Part shown: piece by piece, positions 8,953 through 18,290 of the stretch
Position numbering within the stretch: the stretch's first letter is position 1
How the letters are laid out: each line of letters begins with the position of its first letter
Source: Geobacteraceae bacterium
Lineage (GTDB): Bacteria > Desulfobacterota > Desulfuromonadia > Geobacterales > Pseudopelobacteraceae
Assembly: GCA_013336525.1 (NCBI GenBank)
Contig: JAAXTM010000009.1
Coordinates: forward strand, 60,778 to 124,777
DNA: 64,000 nt
Reading direction: 5' to 3'
Program-made: the position numbers and the translations under genes
Notes under the pieces: generated by a model
Seen by the model: the letters and a program-made list of their open reading frames with translations, nothing else
What the model was told of the DNA's origin: nothing
Database searches by the model: none

Positions 8953-9206
8953 CTGCGACTACAATTGGTCTTGTGGCCGGATCACTTACAAGTGTAGCAG
9001 CCATTCCGCAGGTAATTAAAACGCTGAAAACCCGTCATGTCCGTGATATTTCTATTTGGCAGCCGCTGTTATTGGCGTTCGGTGTTGCGCTTTGGATGAT
9101 CTACGGTATTCTCATTAATGATTTGCCGCTGATTGTAGCCAATATTATACCACTGATCTGCAATGTCATTCTTACCGGAATGAAAATACGCTATGGAAAT
9201 GATTGA
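8949..9206 (+). CDS. SemiSWEET-like (PQ-loop/MtN3) membrane protein
   Basis: This 85-residue protein has three hydrophobic helices, the size and topology of bacterial SemiSWEET sugar transporters, which work as dimers. The PQ motif is in helix one (AAIPQVIKTLKTRHVRDIS), followed by WQPLLLAFGVALWMIYG and a third helix with NIIPLICN. The GTG start overlaps the TrmJ stop codon, and GGGAGG lies upstream, so the two are translationally coupled. The substrate is unknown; sugar transport is a family-level inference. Confidence 0.85.
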   Translation: MTATTIGLVAGSLTSVAAIPQVIKTLKTRHVRDISIWQPLLLAFGVALWMIYGILINDLPLIVANIIPLICNVILTGMKIRYGND

Positions 9207-9260
9207 TATTAGCCAACGACCTTCCTTGATTATGTATAAATTTCACGGCGAGTAATCAAC

Positions 9261-10607
9261 TTGGACATCTTCTCTGAAAAAACTATTCTCACGGTGGGTC
9301 GTCTGACAGCACTGCTCCGTGGCGTTCTTGAGGAAAACTTCGAGCATCTCTGGGTGCAGGGGGAAGTGTCCAATCTTTCCTACCCCTCTTCAGGACACTG
9401 CTATTTCACCCTCAAGGATTCAGATGCCCAATTGCGCTGCGTTATGTTCAAAAGCGCCGCAAAAAATCTCAAGTTTCGTCTGACCGACGGCATGTCTCTG
9501 ATTGTGCGCGGCCGAATTTCGGTTTATGACCAGCGTGGCGAATATCAGCTGATCTGTGAATATGTGGAACCGGATGGAGTCGGTGCTCTTCAGACCGCTT
9601 TCGTGCAAATGAAGGAAAAACTGGCTGGTGAAGGGTTATTTGCCGAGGCGCACAAGATCAGTCTCCCACGGTTTCCTCGTAAAATCGGGGTGATTACTTC
9701 GCCGACCGGCGCCGCAATCCACGATATTCTGAATGTACTCAAACGCCGCTTTGCCTCACTGGAGGTACTGCTATACCCGGTACGTGTGCAGGGCGAAGGC
9801 TCGGCGCTGGAGATAGCACGCGCCATTGACGAGATGAACCGGTTGGCCGAAGTGGATGTAGTTATCGTCGGTCGTGGTGGCGGTTCGCTAGAGGATTTAT
9901 GGGCTTTTAACGAAGAGGTCGTGGCCCGTGCGGTCTATCGGTCAAAAATACCGGTCATCTCGGCAGTCGGCCACGAAACTGACTGGACAATCTGCGATTT
10001 TGTCGCGGATCTGCGTGCGCCGACGCCGTCTGCTGCGGCAGAGTTGGTGATTGCAAGTGCTGCTGAGCTTCGCAATCAGGTGGAAGCACTTTCCCGGCGC
10101 TTGCAAAGATCGGTTGAGAACCTGCTTGTCTCACACTTCAAGCAGGTTCAAAGCTTGCGCAGGGCAATACATGATCCGCGGACAATGTTAGGGCATCTAG
10201 CCCAGAGGACTGATGATCTTTCCGGCAGGCTTGATATGGGTCTGAGAGTGGCAGTTTCGAGTCGTCGCGAACATTTTATGCGCCTTCATGATGCATTGCT
10301 GCATAATGAACCGAAAGGTAGAGTTGAAGCTTTGCGGCAACGGGTTGAGCTTTTGTCTGTAAGGTCGGAAGGCTTGTTGAGACAACGGCTGGAGCTGCTT
10401 CGGCAGCGATTTTGCGATAATACCGCCAGGCTGGAAGTGCTTTCTCCGCTCAAAACACTTGCTCGCGGCTATGTCATTGCATCGCAAAGCGACGGTACGG
10501 TGGTGACAGAAGCAGGTCTGCTGGAAACCGGCGAACTGCTGCTGCTGAGATTTTATCAGGGACAGGCGCTTTGCCGGGTAGAGTCGTTGGATGCCTGCAA
10601 AACTTGA
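9261..10607 (+). CDS. xseA: exodeoxyribonuclease VII large subunit
   Basis: This is the 448-residue catalytic subunit of exonuclease VII, which degrades single-stranded DNA from both ends. The N-terminal OB-fold (about 8-105) includes LWVQGEVSNLSYPSSGHCYF and FTLKDSDAQLRCVMF. The catalytic domain has KIGVITSPTGAAIHDI, VIVGRGGGSLEDLWAFNEE, SAVGHETDWTI and DLRAPTPSAAAE, all family hallmarks. A long coiled-coil region fills about 270-400. It starts at TTG 9261 with GGCGAG eight bases upstream. Its small subunit gene follows 57 bases later. Confidence 0.97.
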   Translation: MDIFSEKTILTVGRLTALLRGVLEENFEHLWVQGEVSNLSYPSSGHCYFTLKDSDAQLRCVMFKSAAKNLKFRLTDGMSLIVRGRISVYDQRGEYQLICEYVEPDGVGALQTAFVQMKEKLAGEGLFAEAHKISLPRFPRKIGVITSPTGAAIHDILNVLKRRFASLEVLLYPVRVQGEGSALEIARAIDEMNRLAEVDVVIVGRGGGSLEDLWAFNEEVVARAVYRSKIPVISAVGHETDWTICDFVADLRAPTPSAAAELVIASAAELRNQVEALSRRLQRSVENLLVSHFKQVQSLRRAIHDPRTMLGHLAQRTDDLSGRLDMGLRVAVSSRREHFMRLHDALLHNEPKGRVEALRQRVELLSVRSEGLLRQRLELLRQRFCDNTARLEVLSPLKTLARGYVIASQSDGTVVTEAGLLETGELLLLRFYQGQALCRVESLDACKT

Positions 10608-10664
10608 CGTCCACAGTTGTTCCTGTATACAATCGCAAAATTTCGATTATGAGAGATCACGACT

Positions 10665-10898
10665 ATGGCTACTACTGACAAATTTGAGGCGTCCCTTAAA
10701 AAACTTGAAGAAATTGTAAAGCGTCTTGAAACCGGATCACTTACGCTTGAGGAATCCTTGAAAGCCTTCGAAGAGGGAGTGAAGCACTCTGCTTTCTGTT
10801 CCAGCAGGCTTGATGATGCCGAACGGCGGGTCGAAATCCTGTTGAAACAGAAGGATGGTTCACTGATACGTGAGCCTTTTGAATCCGGGGAAGATTGA
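10665..10898 (+). CDS. xseB: exodeoxyribonuclease VII small subunit
   Basis: This 77-residue helical protein is of standard XseB length. The signature FEASLKKLEEIVKRLETG is followed by LEESLKAFEEGVKHS. XseB subunits wrap the coiled-coil arms of XseA. It is encoded between xseA and ispA, the order usual in many bacteria, and lies 31 bases before ispA. Confidence 0.96.
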   Translation: MATTDKFEASLKKLEEIVKRLETGSLTLEESLKAFEEGVKHSAFCSSRLDDAERRVEILLKQKDGSLIREPFESGED

Positions 10899-10929
10899 AG
10901 CCATTAAGCCGGTATAAAGGGAACAACTG

Positions 10930-11823
10930 ATGGATTTGAAGGTATATTTAAAAGAACAGTGTGCATGTATTGATAAGGCGCTTGACCGTTTTCTCCCAAA
11001 GGAAACGGAGTTGCCTCATAGTATCCATAAAGCTATGCGTTACTCGGTTTTTGCCGGCGGCAAGCGTGTACGGCCTATCTTGATGCTGGCAGCCTGCCAG
11101 GCTGTTGGCGGGGACTACGGGCGAGCCATCCCGGCAGCATGTGCCATGGAGATGATTCATACCTACTCCCTGATTCATGACGATCTGCCGGCCATGGATG
11201 ACGATGATTTCAGGCGCGGTAATCCGACTAATCACAAGGTTTTCGGTGAAGCGATAGCTATTCTTGCCGGCGATGCGCTTTTGACCGAGGCCTTCAAGCT
11301 GATTAGCGACCCTCGTTTTGCTGGTGGTTGTGAATCTTCCGGCCTGTTGGCTGTCATCCACGAAATTGCAACCTGCGCCGGTTCCTACGGAATGGTTGGT
11401 GGCCAGGTAATTGATATGGAGAGTGAGGGGCGTCATGATATTGATCTGGCGACCGTTCAGTATATTCATACTCACAAAACCGGAGCGCTGATCAAGGCAT
11501 CGGTCGTGGCTGGGGCGCTTCTGGCTGGTGCAAAAGGTGAACATTTGACTGCGATTACCCGCTATGGTGAAGCCGCAGGACTGGCCTTCCAGATTGCTGA
11601 TGATATTCTCGATATTGAAGGTACTACCGAGGAAATTGGGAAGGATGCCGGTAGTGACCAGGCCCGTGGCAAGGCCACATATCCCGCCGTAATGGGATTA
11701 GCCGCTGCCAAGGAAGAGGCTAAGTCAATGATGGATGAAGCTTTAAGGGCTCTGGAAATCTTTGGTGCCGAGGCGGAACCACTACGGGAAATTGCGCGGT
11801 ACATTGTGCAGCGAAGAAACTGA
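10930..11823 (+). CDS. ispA: (2E,6E)-farnesyl diphosphate synthase / short-chain polyprenyl synthase
   Basis: This 297-residue class I prenyltransferase condenses isopentenyl diphosphate with allylic diphosphates. It has GGKRVRP, the first Asp-rich motif DDLPAMDDDDFRRGNPTNH, and the second motif FQIADDILDIEG. The insert of two residues between the first Asp pairs (DDLPAMD) is of the bacterial FPP-synthase type. It sits between xseB and dxs, a common arrangement in which isoprenoid genes are co-expressed. The product chain length (C15 or C20) cannot be fixed by eye. Confidence 0.95.
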   Translation: MDLKVYLKEQCACIDKALDRFLPKETELPHSIHKAMRYSVFAGGKRVRPILMLAACQAVGGDYGRAIPAACAMEMIHTYSLIHDDLPAMDDDDFRRGNPTNHKVFGEAIAILAGDALLTEAFKLISDPRFAGGCESSGLLAVIHEIATCAGSYGMVGGQVIDMESEGRHDIDLATVQYIHTHKTGALIKASVVAGALLAGAKGEHLTAITRYGEAAGLAFQIADDILDIEGTTEEIGKDAGSDQARGKATYPAVMGLAAAKEEAKSMMDEALRALEIFGAEAEPLREIARYIVQRRN

Positions 11824-11857
11824 AAATACTAAAAACTGAATAAATACGGGCTTATCC

Positions 11858-13735
11858 ATGTCTCTTCTCGAAACAATAAACTCCCCCGAAGATCTCAAGC
11901 GTCTTCCGGTCTCCAGGCTTCCTGAGCTGGCCGCAGATTTGAGGCGGACCATCATCCTGACCTGTGCAGCCAATGGTGGACATTTGGCGCCGTCTCTGGG
12001 GGTTGTGGAATTAACGATTGCCCTGCACAAGGTTTTTACCACGCCATCGGATAAAATTGTCTGGGATGTGGGCCATCAGGCGTATGCTCACAAGCTGCTG
12101 ACCGGTCGCCGCGAAAGCTTCAGTACATTGCGTACCCTGGATGGCATAAGCGGTTTTCCGAAGCGCCATGAGTCGCCCCATGATTCATTCGATGTCGGGC
12201 ACTCTTCAACATCGATATCAGCCGCAACCGGTTTTGCTGTCGCCAGGGATCTGGCCGGACGGAAAGGTAAAGTGCTGGCGGTTATCGGTGACGGCTCCAT
12301 GACCGGTGGCATCGCCTATGAGGGGATCAATCACGCGGGGCATCTCAACAAGGACATGATCATTATCCTGAACGATAACGAGATGTCGATAGCGGAAAAT
12401 GTTGGGGCTCTCTCCACTTTTTTGATCCGCACGGCATCAAGCGAATTCGTCCAGCGTTTCAAAAAAAATACCGAATCTTTTCTCAAAAGATTGGAGGTGG
12501 GTAAAGGTGTCCTCCATGTAGCCCGCAAGATGGAGGAGTCATTCAAAGGCCTTTTCACACCCGGAATGCTTTTCGAGGCGTTCGGTTTTGAATACATCGG
12601 TCCTATCGATGGTCATGATCTGCCGGCGCTGATCGAGACTCTTGAAAATGTAAAGAAATTTGACAACGCAGTTCTCATTCACGTCTTGACTAAAAAGGGG
12701 ATGGGTTACAAGCCAGCCGAAGATAATCCGGCACTGTTTCATGGCGTAGGTCCATTCGATATAAAAACAGGAAAAGTGCTCAAAGGGAAAGGTGGCGCCG
12801 CTTCATATACAGGGGTCTTTGGTGCTGCACTATGTAAACTGGCTGCTGAAGATGAACGGATTACCGCTATTACTGCAGCAATGCCGGACGGTACCGGTCT
12901 TACCCAATTCTCCAAAGAGTTTCCAGAGCGTTTTTTTGATGTTGGGATAGCCGAACAGCATGGTGTTACCTTTGCCGCAGGTCTGGCTGCTGGCGGTTAT
13001 CGCCCGGTCTTTGCTGTATACTCCAGTTTTTTACAGCGCGCATATGACCAGGTTTGTCATGATGTCTGTCTGCAAAACCTGCCGGTTACGTTCGCCATAG
13101 ATCGCGGCGGCGTTGTCGGGAGCGACGGCCCGACACATCACGGAGCCTTTGATCTTTCATATCTCCGCCATCTTCCCAACCTTACCCTGATGGCCCCCAA
13201 AGACGAAAACGAACTACAGCACATGCTGGCAACCGCGATCAATCTCGGTACTCCGGCTGCTGTACGTTACCCACGTGGAAATGGCTATGGTGTGGCATTA
13301 GATCAAACCTTTGACATTCTTCCGGTCGGTCGTGCCGAGTTGCTGCGGAAAGGAGATGCCGCTGCAATACTTGCTCTTGGCACGATGGTACGTCCGGCGT
13401 TCGAGGCTGCTGCCCTTCTGGATGCAGAAGGTGTTGCACTGACGGTTGTAAACGCCCGTTTTGTTAAGCCGCTTGATGACACATTAATTATTGAATTGGC
13501 AGAGAAATACGGAATTCTGATAACCATCGAGGAAAATGCGCTGCAAGGTGGCTTTGGTTCTGCCGTCCTAGAGCTGCTTGAACAGCGTGGCCTGAATGGG
13601 ACACGTGTCCTGCGTCTAGGGTATCCGGATGCCTATATCCCACAGGGTGAACAGCACGAGCTGCGTACCATGATGGGACTGGATTGCTCTGGAATTACTG
13701 ATTCCATCCGTAACTTTTTAAAGAGTGTGATTTGA
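11858..13735 (+). CDS. dxs: 1-deoxy-D-xylulose-5-phosphate synthase
   Basis: This thiamine-diphosphate enzyme of 625 residues makes the first intermediate of the MEP isoprenoid pathway from pyruvate and glyceraldehyde 3-phosphate. The TPP-binding motif is [13 protein letters not shown] with [12 protein letters not shown]. The pyrimidine-domain glutamate is in [16 protein letters not shown], and the transketolase C-terminal domain follows ([16 protein letters not shown]). [12 protein letters not shown] and [12 protein letters not shown] are DXS signatures. The gene lies 34 bases after ispA. No terminator is evident between its stop and the tRNA-Pro gene 112 bases on. Confidence 0.97.
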   Translation: MSLLETINSPEDLKRLPVSRLPELAADLRRTIILTCAANGGHLAPSLGVVELTIALHKVFTTPSDKIVWDVGHQAYAHKLLTGRRESFSTLRTLDGISGFPKRHESPHDSFDVGHSSTSISAATGFAVARDLAGRKGKVLAVIGDGSMTGGIAYEGINHAGHLNKDMIIILNDNEMSIAENVGALSTFLIRTASSEFVQRFKKNTESFLKRLEVGKGVLHVARKMEESFKGLFTPGMLFEAFGFEYIGPIDGHDLPALIETLENVKKFDNAVLIHVLTKKGMGYKPAEDNPALFHGVGPFDIKTGKVLKGKGGAASYTGVFGAALCKLAAEDERITAITAAMPDGTGLTQFSKEFPERFFDVGIAEQHGVTFAAGLAAGGYRPVFAVYSSFLQRAYDQVCHDVCLQNLPVTFAIDRGGVVGSDGPTHHGAFDLSYLRHLPNLTLMAPKDENELQHMLATAINLGTPAAVRYPRGNGYGVALDQTFDILPVGRAELLRKGDAAAILALGTMVRPAFEAAALLDAEGVALTVVNARFVKPLDDTLIIELAEKYGILITIEENALQGGFGSAVLELLEQRGLNGTRVLRLGYPDAYIPQGEQHELRTMMGLDCSGITDSIRNFLKSVI

Positions 13736-13847
13736 GTTGTTAAGCCTTTATGGATGAATTGCGGTTTTAGCTGGTGAAGAAAATGATGCGCTAGTAAATT
13801 ATATCTTGCATAGCAAAGACTGCCATGCTATATAACTTGTCTTTCGT

Positions 13848-13924
13848 CGGTGAGTAGCGCAGCCTGGTAGCGCACCTGCCTTGGGAGCAGGGGGTCGCTG
13901 GTTCGATTCCAGTCTCACCGACCA
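13848..13924 (+). tRNA. tRNA-Pro (anticodon TGG)
   Basis: The 77-base gene with encoded CCA folds as a cloverleaf. The acceptor stem is CGGTGAG with CTCACCG, the D arm is GCGCAGCCTGGTAGCGC, the anticodon stem CCTGC/GCAGG closes the loop CTTGGGA (anticodon TGG), and the T arm has GGTTCGATTCC. A strong terminator follows. Confidence 0.97.
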
Positions 13925-13932
13925 GATTTTTC

Positions 13933-13970
13933 AAGGGGTTACAGATTATTCTGTAACCCCTTTTCTGTTT
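13933..13970 (+). terminator. rho-independent terminator of tRNA-Pro
   Basis: A perfect 12-base stem (AAGGGGTTACAG with CTGTAACCCCTT) closes a six-base loop and is followed by a T-rich tail. It begins eight bases after the tRNA CCA end. Confidence 0.9.
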
Positions 13971-14154
13971 GCAATTCCATTGACAGGCTACATCAGCTGG
14001 TTTTTACCACTGACATGAAATCAATTGTCAAAACTTATTACCGATAAGCAGCTATAAAGCTTGTGCTCTCGGCCTCTTGTGATGTAAAATTCCACAATTT
14101 AAGTCCAGCTGTGAATGGGATATGGCTCAGCAATCCGGGCAAGGGGTAGAATGC

Positions 14155-16146
14155 GTGAAAGGTAAGTTTGCGATTGAAAGAACCAAGTGGAGTGTTTGCT
14201 GTACATTGATCGTTGTCGGGCTTTTTACATTAACTTCGATTGCACTCGGTACTGACACTGATATAAGAAACGTCACAGATTTAAAATCGAAACCTTCCGG
14301 TGTGTTGGCAAATGCAGCGAATGCAGCTGCTGCTGCAGCCAATGCCGCTAATGCCGCGGCAAATGCAGCAAATGCAGCTGCCAAAGCTGCTACAGCGGCA
14401 CTTAATGCAATCAATGGTATATTACAATCCCCAGTCACTCCACCAGATGCTGTGAAATCCCAGTCTGTTCAAAATCCTGCTGACCCAGCACAAAATTTAC
14501 CACCAAATGCGATTGATTTGTTATTGGCTTCCCCTGCAAAAGAGCTCCAGAACGAGCCATCGGCCGGTGCCGTTGGGTTCGTCACTCCCGGAGAACAGAG
14601 TCTCGTAGGATTGGTTGGCAAGTTTGAAATCCCTGTATTCGCAGATGTAGGTGGTGAATTCACCAGAAATATTGCTGGCAATCAAATCCTGGAAAACGAG
14701 ACTGCCGGCGAGATCGGTGAGACAAATCTTACAGAATCTATCCGTGCTGGCAGAGATTTCAGCCGTGAAAGCCTGGCTGCCAACATGCGAACCGAGCAGG
14801 CAAAAGCACAAACCGGACAGGCATTGGCTATCCTTTTGCCTTCGGTATCAGTACGAGCCAGCAGTGGTAGTGAAAACTCCGCACCCTCTGTTGCCATCGA
14901 TTCGGCCACCGGAAAACCGAGATCCTCTGATACGCATAATCGTACAGATTTGTCACTCACTGTACGCCAGCCTCTCTTCGACCTGCCAAGCTTCCTGGAT
15001 TGGCGCCGCCGTGGGGTTGTTGAAAACTCACGTAATGAAAGTTATCGTGTAAGCGATGGAGATGCATATATTTCTTCGGTGAACGCCTATCTTTCCTTAG
15101 TTTCCAGTCGTTTGCAGACTGATATGACACGCGATTTTGAGGCACAGCTTAATGAGCTTCTGGTTTATGTCGAAAAACGTGCCAGTGCCGGCGCTGCGAG
15201 CGTTTCTGATATGGCTCGCGTTCGTGCCCGCAGCCAGGGGGCAATGTCATCCCGTCTGGAACAGGAATCAGCTCATGCAGCATCCGGAGTCGAATTCGTT
15301 CGTCTGACCAACCTGGTGCCACGCACTGTCCGTTTGCCGGAGCTTGCTGATGTTGGTGCTCTGAAGTTGCCGGAATCGTTGGATGTCGCCGTAACTACAG
15401 CTATGTTATACAATCCGGAGATAGCCACTCTAAACGCTGAACTGCAAGCGGCTAAAATGGACCAGTCAGTTGCAAAAAGTCGCTTCCTGCCGCGTGTTGA
15501 CGCGGAGTATACTGACAATTATTCACTGCATGCGGGAGGGGACACCAGCTCTGCAGGACAACGTGACAAGCGCCTCATGATGGTGCTTAACTGGAGCCTT
15601 TTCAGTGGTGGCAGTGACTACAAATATCACATTGAGCGTATTGCACGGCACAAGGAACTACAATACCGCCTGGATGACCAGCGCCGCCGCATAGTCCAAA
15701 CGCTTTCAGCCAATTATGCCACGCTTGCAACAACCAGAGAGCGTCTTAATGCAGGCTATCGCGAGCTGAAATCGATGTCTACGGCAGCAGAGGCAATGTC
15801 AAAGAGAATGCTGTCAGGCAATCAGTCCCTGCTTGATCTGCTTGACGTTTATGACCGCTATTATCAGGCGCGTGTTCGCCTAGTCAATTTACATGTCCTT
15901 GAGATGAGTACAGTGACGCAGATAGTACGACTGACGATCGGCACTCCGGGGAAAGTTGTAGCACTTAAATCAAGCATAGATATTCCAACAGAACCAATAG
16001 GCGCTACAACACCGCCAGCCGCAGAAGTATCAACGCCAGTTGTGGCTCCGGCAGAGATCAACAACAGTGCCCCAAAAGATGCGACCACCCCCGCAATTGC
16101 GGAGAAACCGCTGCAGTCGGGTGCCGCTGTTGACGTCAAACAATGA
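14155..16146 (+). CDS. TolC-like outer-membrane channel of a type I secretion system
   Basis: This is the predicted outer-membrane exit duct of the adjacent exporter (663 residues from GTG 14155). A signal peptide is visible (basic start, then SVCCTLIVVGLFTLTSIALG). Residues about 50-85 are an Ala/Asn tract of repeated NAA triplets, an unusual helical low-complexity segment. The TolC domain spans about 185-610, with repeated helical hairpins and strands (SRFLPRVDAEYTDNYSLHAG, LNWSLFSGGSDY, QSLLDLLDVYDRYYQARVRL). A Pro/Ala/Thr-rich tail follows. The ATG at 14122 also gives an open frame, but its ribosome site is too close and it would place 11 residues before the signal peptide. GTG 14155 has AAGGGG eight bases upstream. 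It is the first gene of the operon. Confidence 0.88.
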   Translation: MKGKFAIERTKWSVCCTLIVVGLFTLTSIALGTDTDIRNVTDLKSKPSGVLANAANAAAAAANAANAAANAANAAAKAATAALNAINGILQSPVTPPDAVKSQSVQNPADPAQNLPPNAIDLLLASPAKELQNEPSAGAVGFVTPGEQSLVGLVGKFEIPVFADVGGEFTRNIAGNQILENETAGEIGETNLTESIRAGRDFSRESLAANMRTEQAKAQTGQALAILLPSVSVRASSGSENSAPSVAIDSATGKPRSSDTHNRTDLSLTVRQPLFDLPSFLDWRRRGVVENSRNESYRVSDGDAYISSVNAYLSLVSSRLQTDMTRDFEAQLNELLVYVEKRASAGAASVSDMARVRARSQGAMSSRLEQESAHAASGVEFVRLTNLVPRTVRLPELADVGALKLPESLDVAVTTAMLYNPEIATLNAELQAAKMDQSVAKSRFLPRVDAEYTDNYSLHAGGDTSSAGQRDKRLMMVLNWSLFSGGSDYKYHIERIARHKELQYRLDDQRRRIVQTLSANYATLATTRERLNAGYRELKSMSTAAEAMSKRMLSGNQSLLDLLDVYDRYYQARVRLVNLHVLEMSTVTQIVRLTIGTPGKVVALKSSIDIPTEPIGATTPPAAEVSTPVVAPAEINNSAPKDATTPAIAEKPLQSGAAVDVKQ

Positions 16147-16161
16147 TTTTTTAGCCCTTAT

Positions 16162-16231
16162 AAACAGGATGAGCGCGTTCACGAAATCATTTCTGCAAAA
16201 ACCTCAGAAACAATTTCTAGCTTGCTAAAGG
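16162..16231 (+). repeat. hairpin repeat, copy A
   Basis: This is one of three related intergenic elements. The left arm (16171-16196, GAGCGCGTTCACGAAATCAT..) and right arm (CAATTTCTAGCTTGCTAAAG, 16211-16230) are imperfect inverted repeats and match copy B at 30431 base for base over most of their length. It lies directly before the MotB-like gene. Confidence 0.6.
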
Positions 16232-16243
16232 TGGATAAATCGA

Positions 16244-16924
16244 ATGTCGATTGAAAATAAAAGCAACGACGGCTCGGATATTTTCTGGCCAGGATATGTA
16301 GACGCCGTCACCAATCTGGTGCTTAATCTTCTCTTCCTGCTGACTATCATGACCGTTGCAGTATTCATGTTTGCCCTGGAGTTGGGGCGAGCAAGTTTGG
16401 GTGGGACCGGAAAAACTCCGGTCGCTACCAGAAAGGCTGATGCTACGGCTGATCCAAAGTTGTCAGCTGATGCAATAAAGGAAAATGCCGCGCTAAAGCG
16501 TGAAATCCAGCTTTTGAATATGAAATTGGCGAAGATGGCTCCCTCAATTATTAAAGCCGGAGAACCTGTGAAGATCGTGCCGGCTACAGTTGGAGTACCG
16601 CAGCCGAAGAAGGGGTTGGATATAACTCTGGTTACCGATGCAGAAGTAATAGTTCGTTTTACCGATGAAGCGGTCTCGCTGACACCTGCAGAGTATAGCC
16701 AGTTGCGTGAAGCCTTAAAGACCATTGTTGCAAAAGGGAAGACGCGTATCTTTGTTGAAGTTCCGACCGGTTTCACCGAGGCTAAGCGTATGGGATTCTA
16801 TCGGGCAATGGCTGTTCGTAACCTGCTGATTGAAATGAAAATGCCTCAAGACAATATTGATGTTTCGGTGCGAGAAGGTAAAAGCAATGCAAATGCCTCG
16901 CTGGTTAGGGTGAAGGCGCAATGA
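16244..16924 (+). CDS. MotB/ExbD-like ion-channel subunit of the secretion operon (SiiA-like)
   Basis: This is a 226-residue inner-membrane protein with one N-terminal membrane segment (about 19-45, VTNLVLNLLFLLTIMTVAVF) and a periplasmic domain. Just inside the membrane is GYVDAVTNL. Its Asp20 and Thr23 line up with the YADF.TA motif of MotB, where the Asp carries protons. A helical linker (about 85-110) precedes a compact domain (about 125-226) with an OmpA/MotB-like pattern (SLTPAEYSQLREALKTIV, RMGFYRAMAVRNLLIE). In Salmonella SPI-4, SiiA has this architecture and pairs with SiiB; the MotA-like gene at 18291 would be the partner here. It overlaps the adaptor start by four bases (ATGA). Assignment rests on motif and context. 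Confidence 0.75.
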   Translation: MSIENKSNDGSDIFWPGYVDAVTNLVLNLLFLLTIMTVAVFMFALELGRASLGGTGKTPVATRKADATADPKLSADAIKENAALKREIQLLNMKLAKMAPSIIKAGEPVKIVPATVGVPQPKKGLDITLVTDAEVIVRFTDEAVSLTPAEYSQLREALKTIVAKGKTRIFVEVPTGFTEAKRMGFYRAMAVRNLLIEMKMPQDNIDVSVREGKSNANASLVRVKAQ

Positions 16925-18279
16925 CAGGTTCCAAACCAGGCAGGATTTATGATTTTTTTATAGATATCTCGCCACATCGGGTATTTGTACTAATACTGCT
17001 GGTCAGCAGCATCGGCGTACTGTTATGGGCCGGTTTCACCAATGTGGATATTATTGTGCGTACAGAGGGGCAGGTCATTCCCGCTGGCAAGTCGCAAATA
17101 GTTCAGCACCTTGAGGGAGGAATCGTCAGGAAAATTCTGGTTCAGGAAGGGCAGGTGGTAGTCGCCGGTCAGGCACTGATGGAATTGTCTGATATTCAGA
17201 CACGATCAAATCTGGGGCAGGAACAGTCGAAACTGGAGGCGTTACGTGGTCGTGAAGCACGTCTGCTGGCGGAGGTAAATGGCCTTAGCACGATTACATT
17301 TCCGAAAAACTTGAACGACCCCAATGTTATTCGTGTCGAAACCGCTGCCTGGAGGGCGCGCCGCGCACAGCTTGCAGAAGAGGTGCAAGTGCTGCGATCA
17401 CAAGGATCTCAGAAGAAAAATGAACTTACCGAAATAACCTCCAAACGGCAAAATCTGCTGGAGGAGTTAGAGCTGGCAAAAAAACAGCATAAGGTTATTG
17501 ATGGATTGAGGAGAAATAACGCCGCCTCAGAACTTGAAGTGCTGGAAAGTCAGTCCCGTCTGCAACGTCTCAAATCGCAAATAGCTGAAGCGACCACCGC
17601 AGCTCCACGTATTCAGGATGCCCAGTCTGAGGCCGAATCGCGGGTGAATGAAGCTGTTGCGCGTTTTCGTGCAGAAGCCTCTTCAGCGATGACGCAAGTA
17701 CGTGAAGAGCTTGCAAAATCAGGCCATGAAATCGGTACAAATGTCGATCGCCTTGACCGTAATATCGTGCGAACTCCGGTAGCAGGTTTAGTCAATAAAC
17801 TCAACATAACCACTATTGGCGCGGTAGTCCGCCCCAGTGAGGTGCTGATGGAAATCACACCAAGCGATCAGCGTATTGTTATCCAAACAAGGGCAAATCC
17901 CAATGATCGTGCCAATCTGCGACGTGGCTTGCCAGCGCGGGTGCGCATTGGTGCTTATAATTACGCAACCTATGGCACGCTGGAAGGCCATGTCACTGAT
18001 GTCAGTGCGGATACGATAAATGAAGAAAAAGGCGGCCGATATTACCGCGTGAACGTTGAAGTTGACGTTGCGACTGTCCTGACCGGCGGCCGGCAACCGG
18101 GCGCACTGGTTCCGGGTATGCCGGCCAGCGCAGACATTGTGGTTGGGAAGCGGACCATATTATCTTATATCCTTTCGCCGCTTTTGAAGTTTAGCGATGG
18201 GGCTTTTCGTGCTGGTTCAGCAATGGATCACAGAACTTATTGCAGCATTAGCAGCGTTTTGCAGGCAAATCCAATTTAA
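16921..18279 (+). CDS. HlyD-family periplasmic adaptor (membrane fusion protein)
   Basis: This 452-residue type I secretion adaptor links the ABC transporter to the TolC-like channel. A single membrane helix lies at about 18-40 (VFVLILLVSSIGVLLWAG). It is followed by the lipoyl-like half GQVIPAGKSQIVQHLEGGIV with VQEGQVVVAGQALMEL, a long coiled-coil hairpin (about 95-270), the second lipoyl half (IVRTPVAGLVNKL) and a beta-barrel domain ending near GALVPGMPASADIVVGKRT. HLEGGIV is a HlyD-class signature. The C-terminus runs about 20 residues past the usual end. The start ATG overlaps the preceding stop, indicating tight co-translation. Confidence 0.95.
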   Translation: MTGSKPGRIYDFFIDISPHRVFVLILLVSSIGVLLWAGFTNVDIIVRTEGQVIPAGKSQIVQHLEGGIVRKILVQEGQVVVAGQALMELSDIQTRSNLGQEQSKLEALRGREARLLAEVNGLSTITFPKNLNDPNVIRVETAAWRARRAQLAEEVQVLRSQGSQKKNELTEITSKRQNLLEELELAKKQHKVIDGLRRNNAASELEVLESQSRLQRLKSQIAEATTAAPRIQDAQSEAESRVNEAVARFRAEASSAMTQVREELAKSGHEIGTNVDRLDRNIVRTPVAGLVNKLNITTIGAVVRPSEVLMEITPSDQRIVIQTRANPNDRANLRRGLPARVRIGAYNYATYGTLEGHVTDVSADTINEEKGGRYYRVNVEVDVATVLTGGRQPGALVPGMPASADIVVGKRTILSYILSPLLKFSDGAFRAGSAMDHRTYCSISSVLQANPI

Positions 18280-18290
18280 CGAGAGAAATC

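Noticed and set aside
10948..11544. 198-codon frame antisense to ispA
   Set aside because: Shadow of a well-supported gene; the product has no recognisable features.
14127..14438. Ala-rich 103-codon frame on the - strand
   Set aside because: It is the reverse of the Ala/Asn repeat tract in the TolC-like gene and has no independent evidence.
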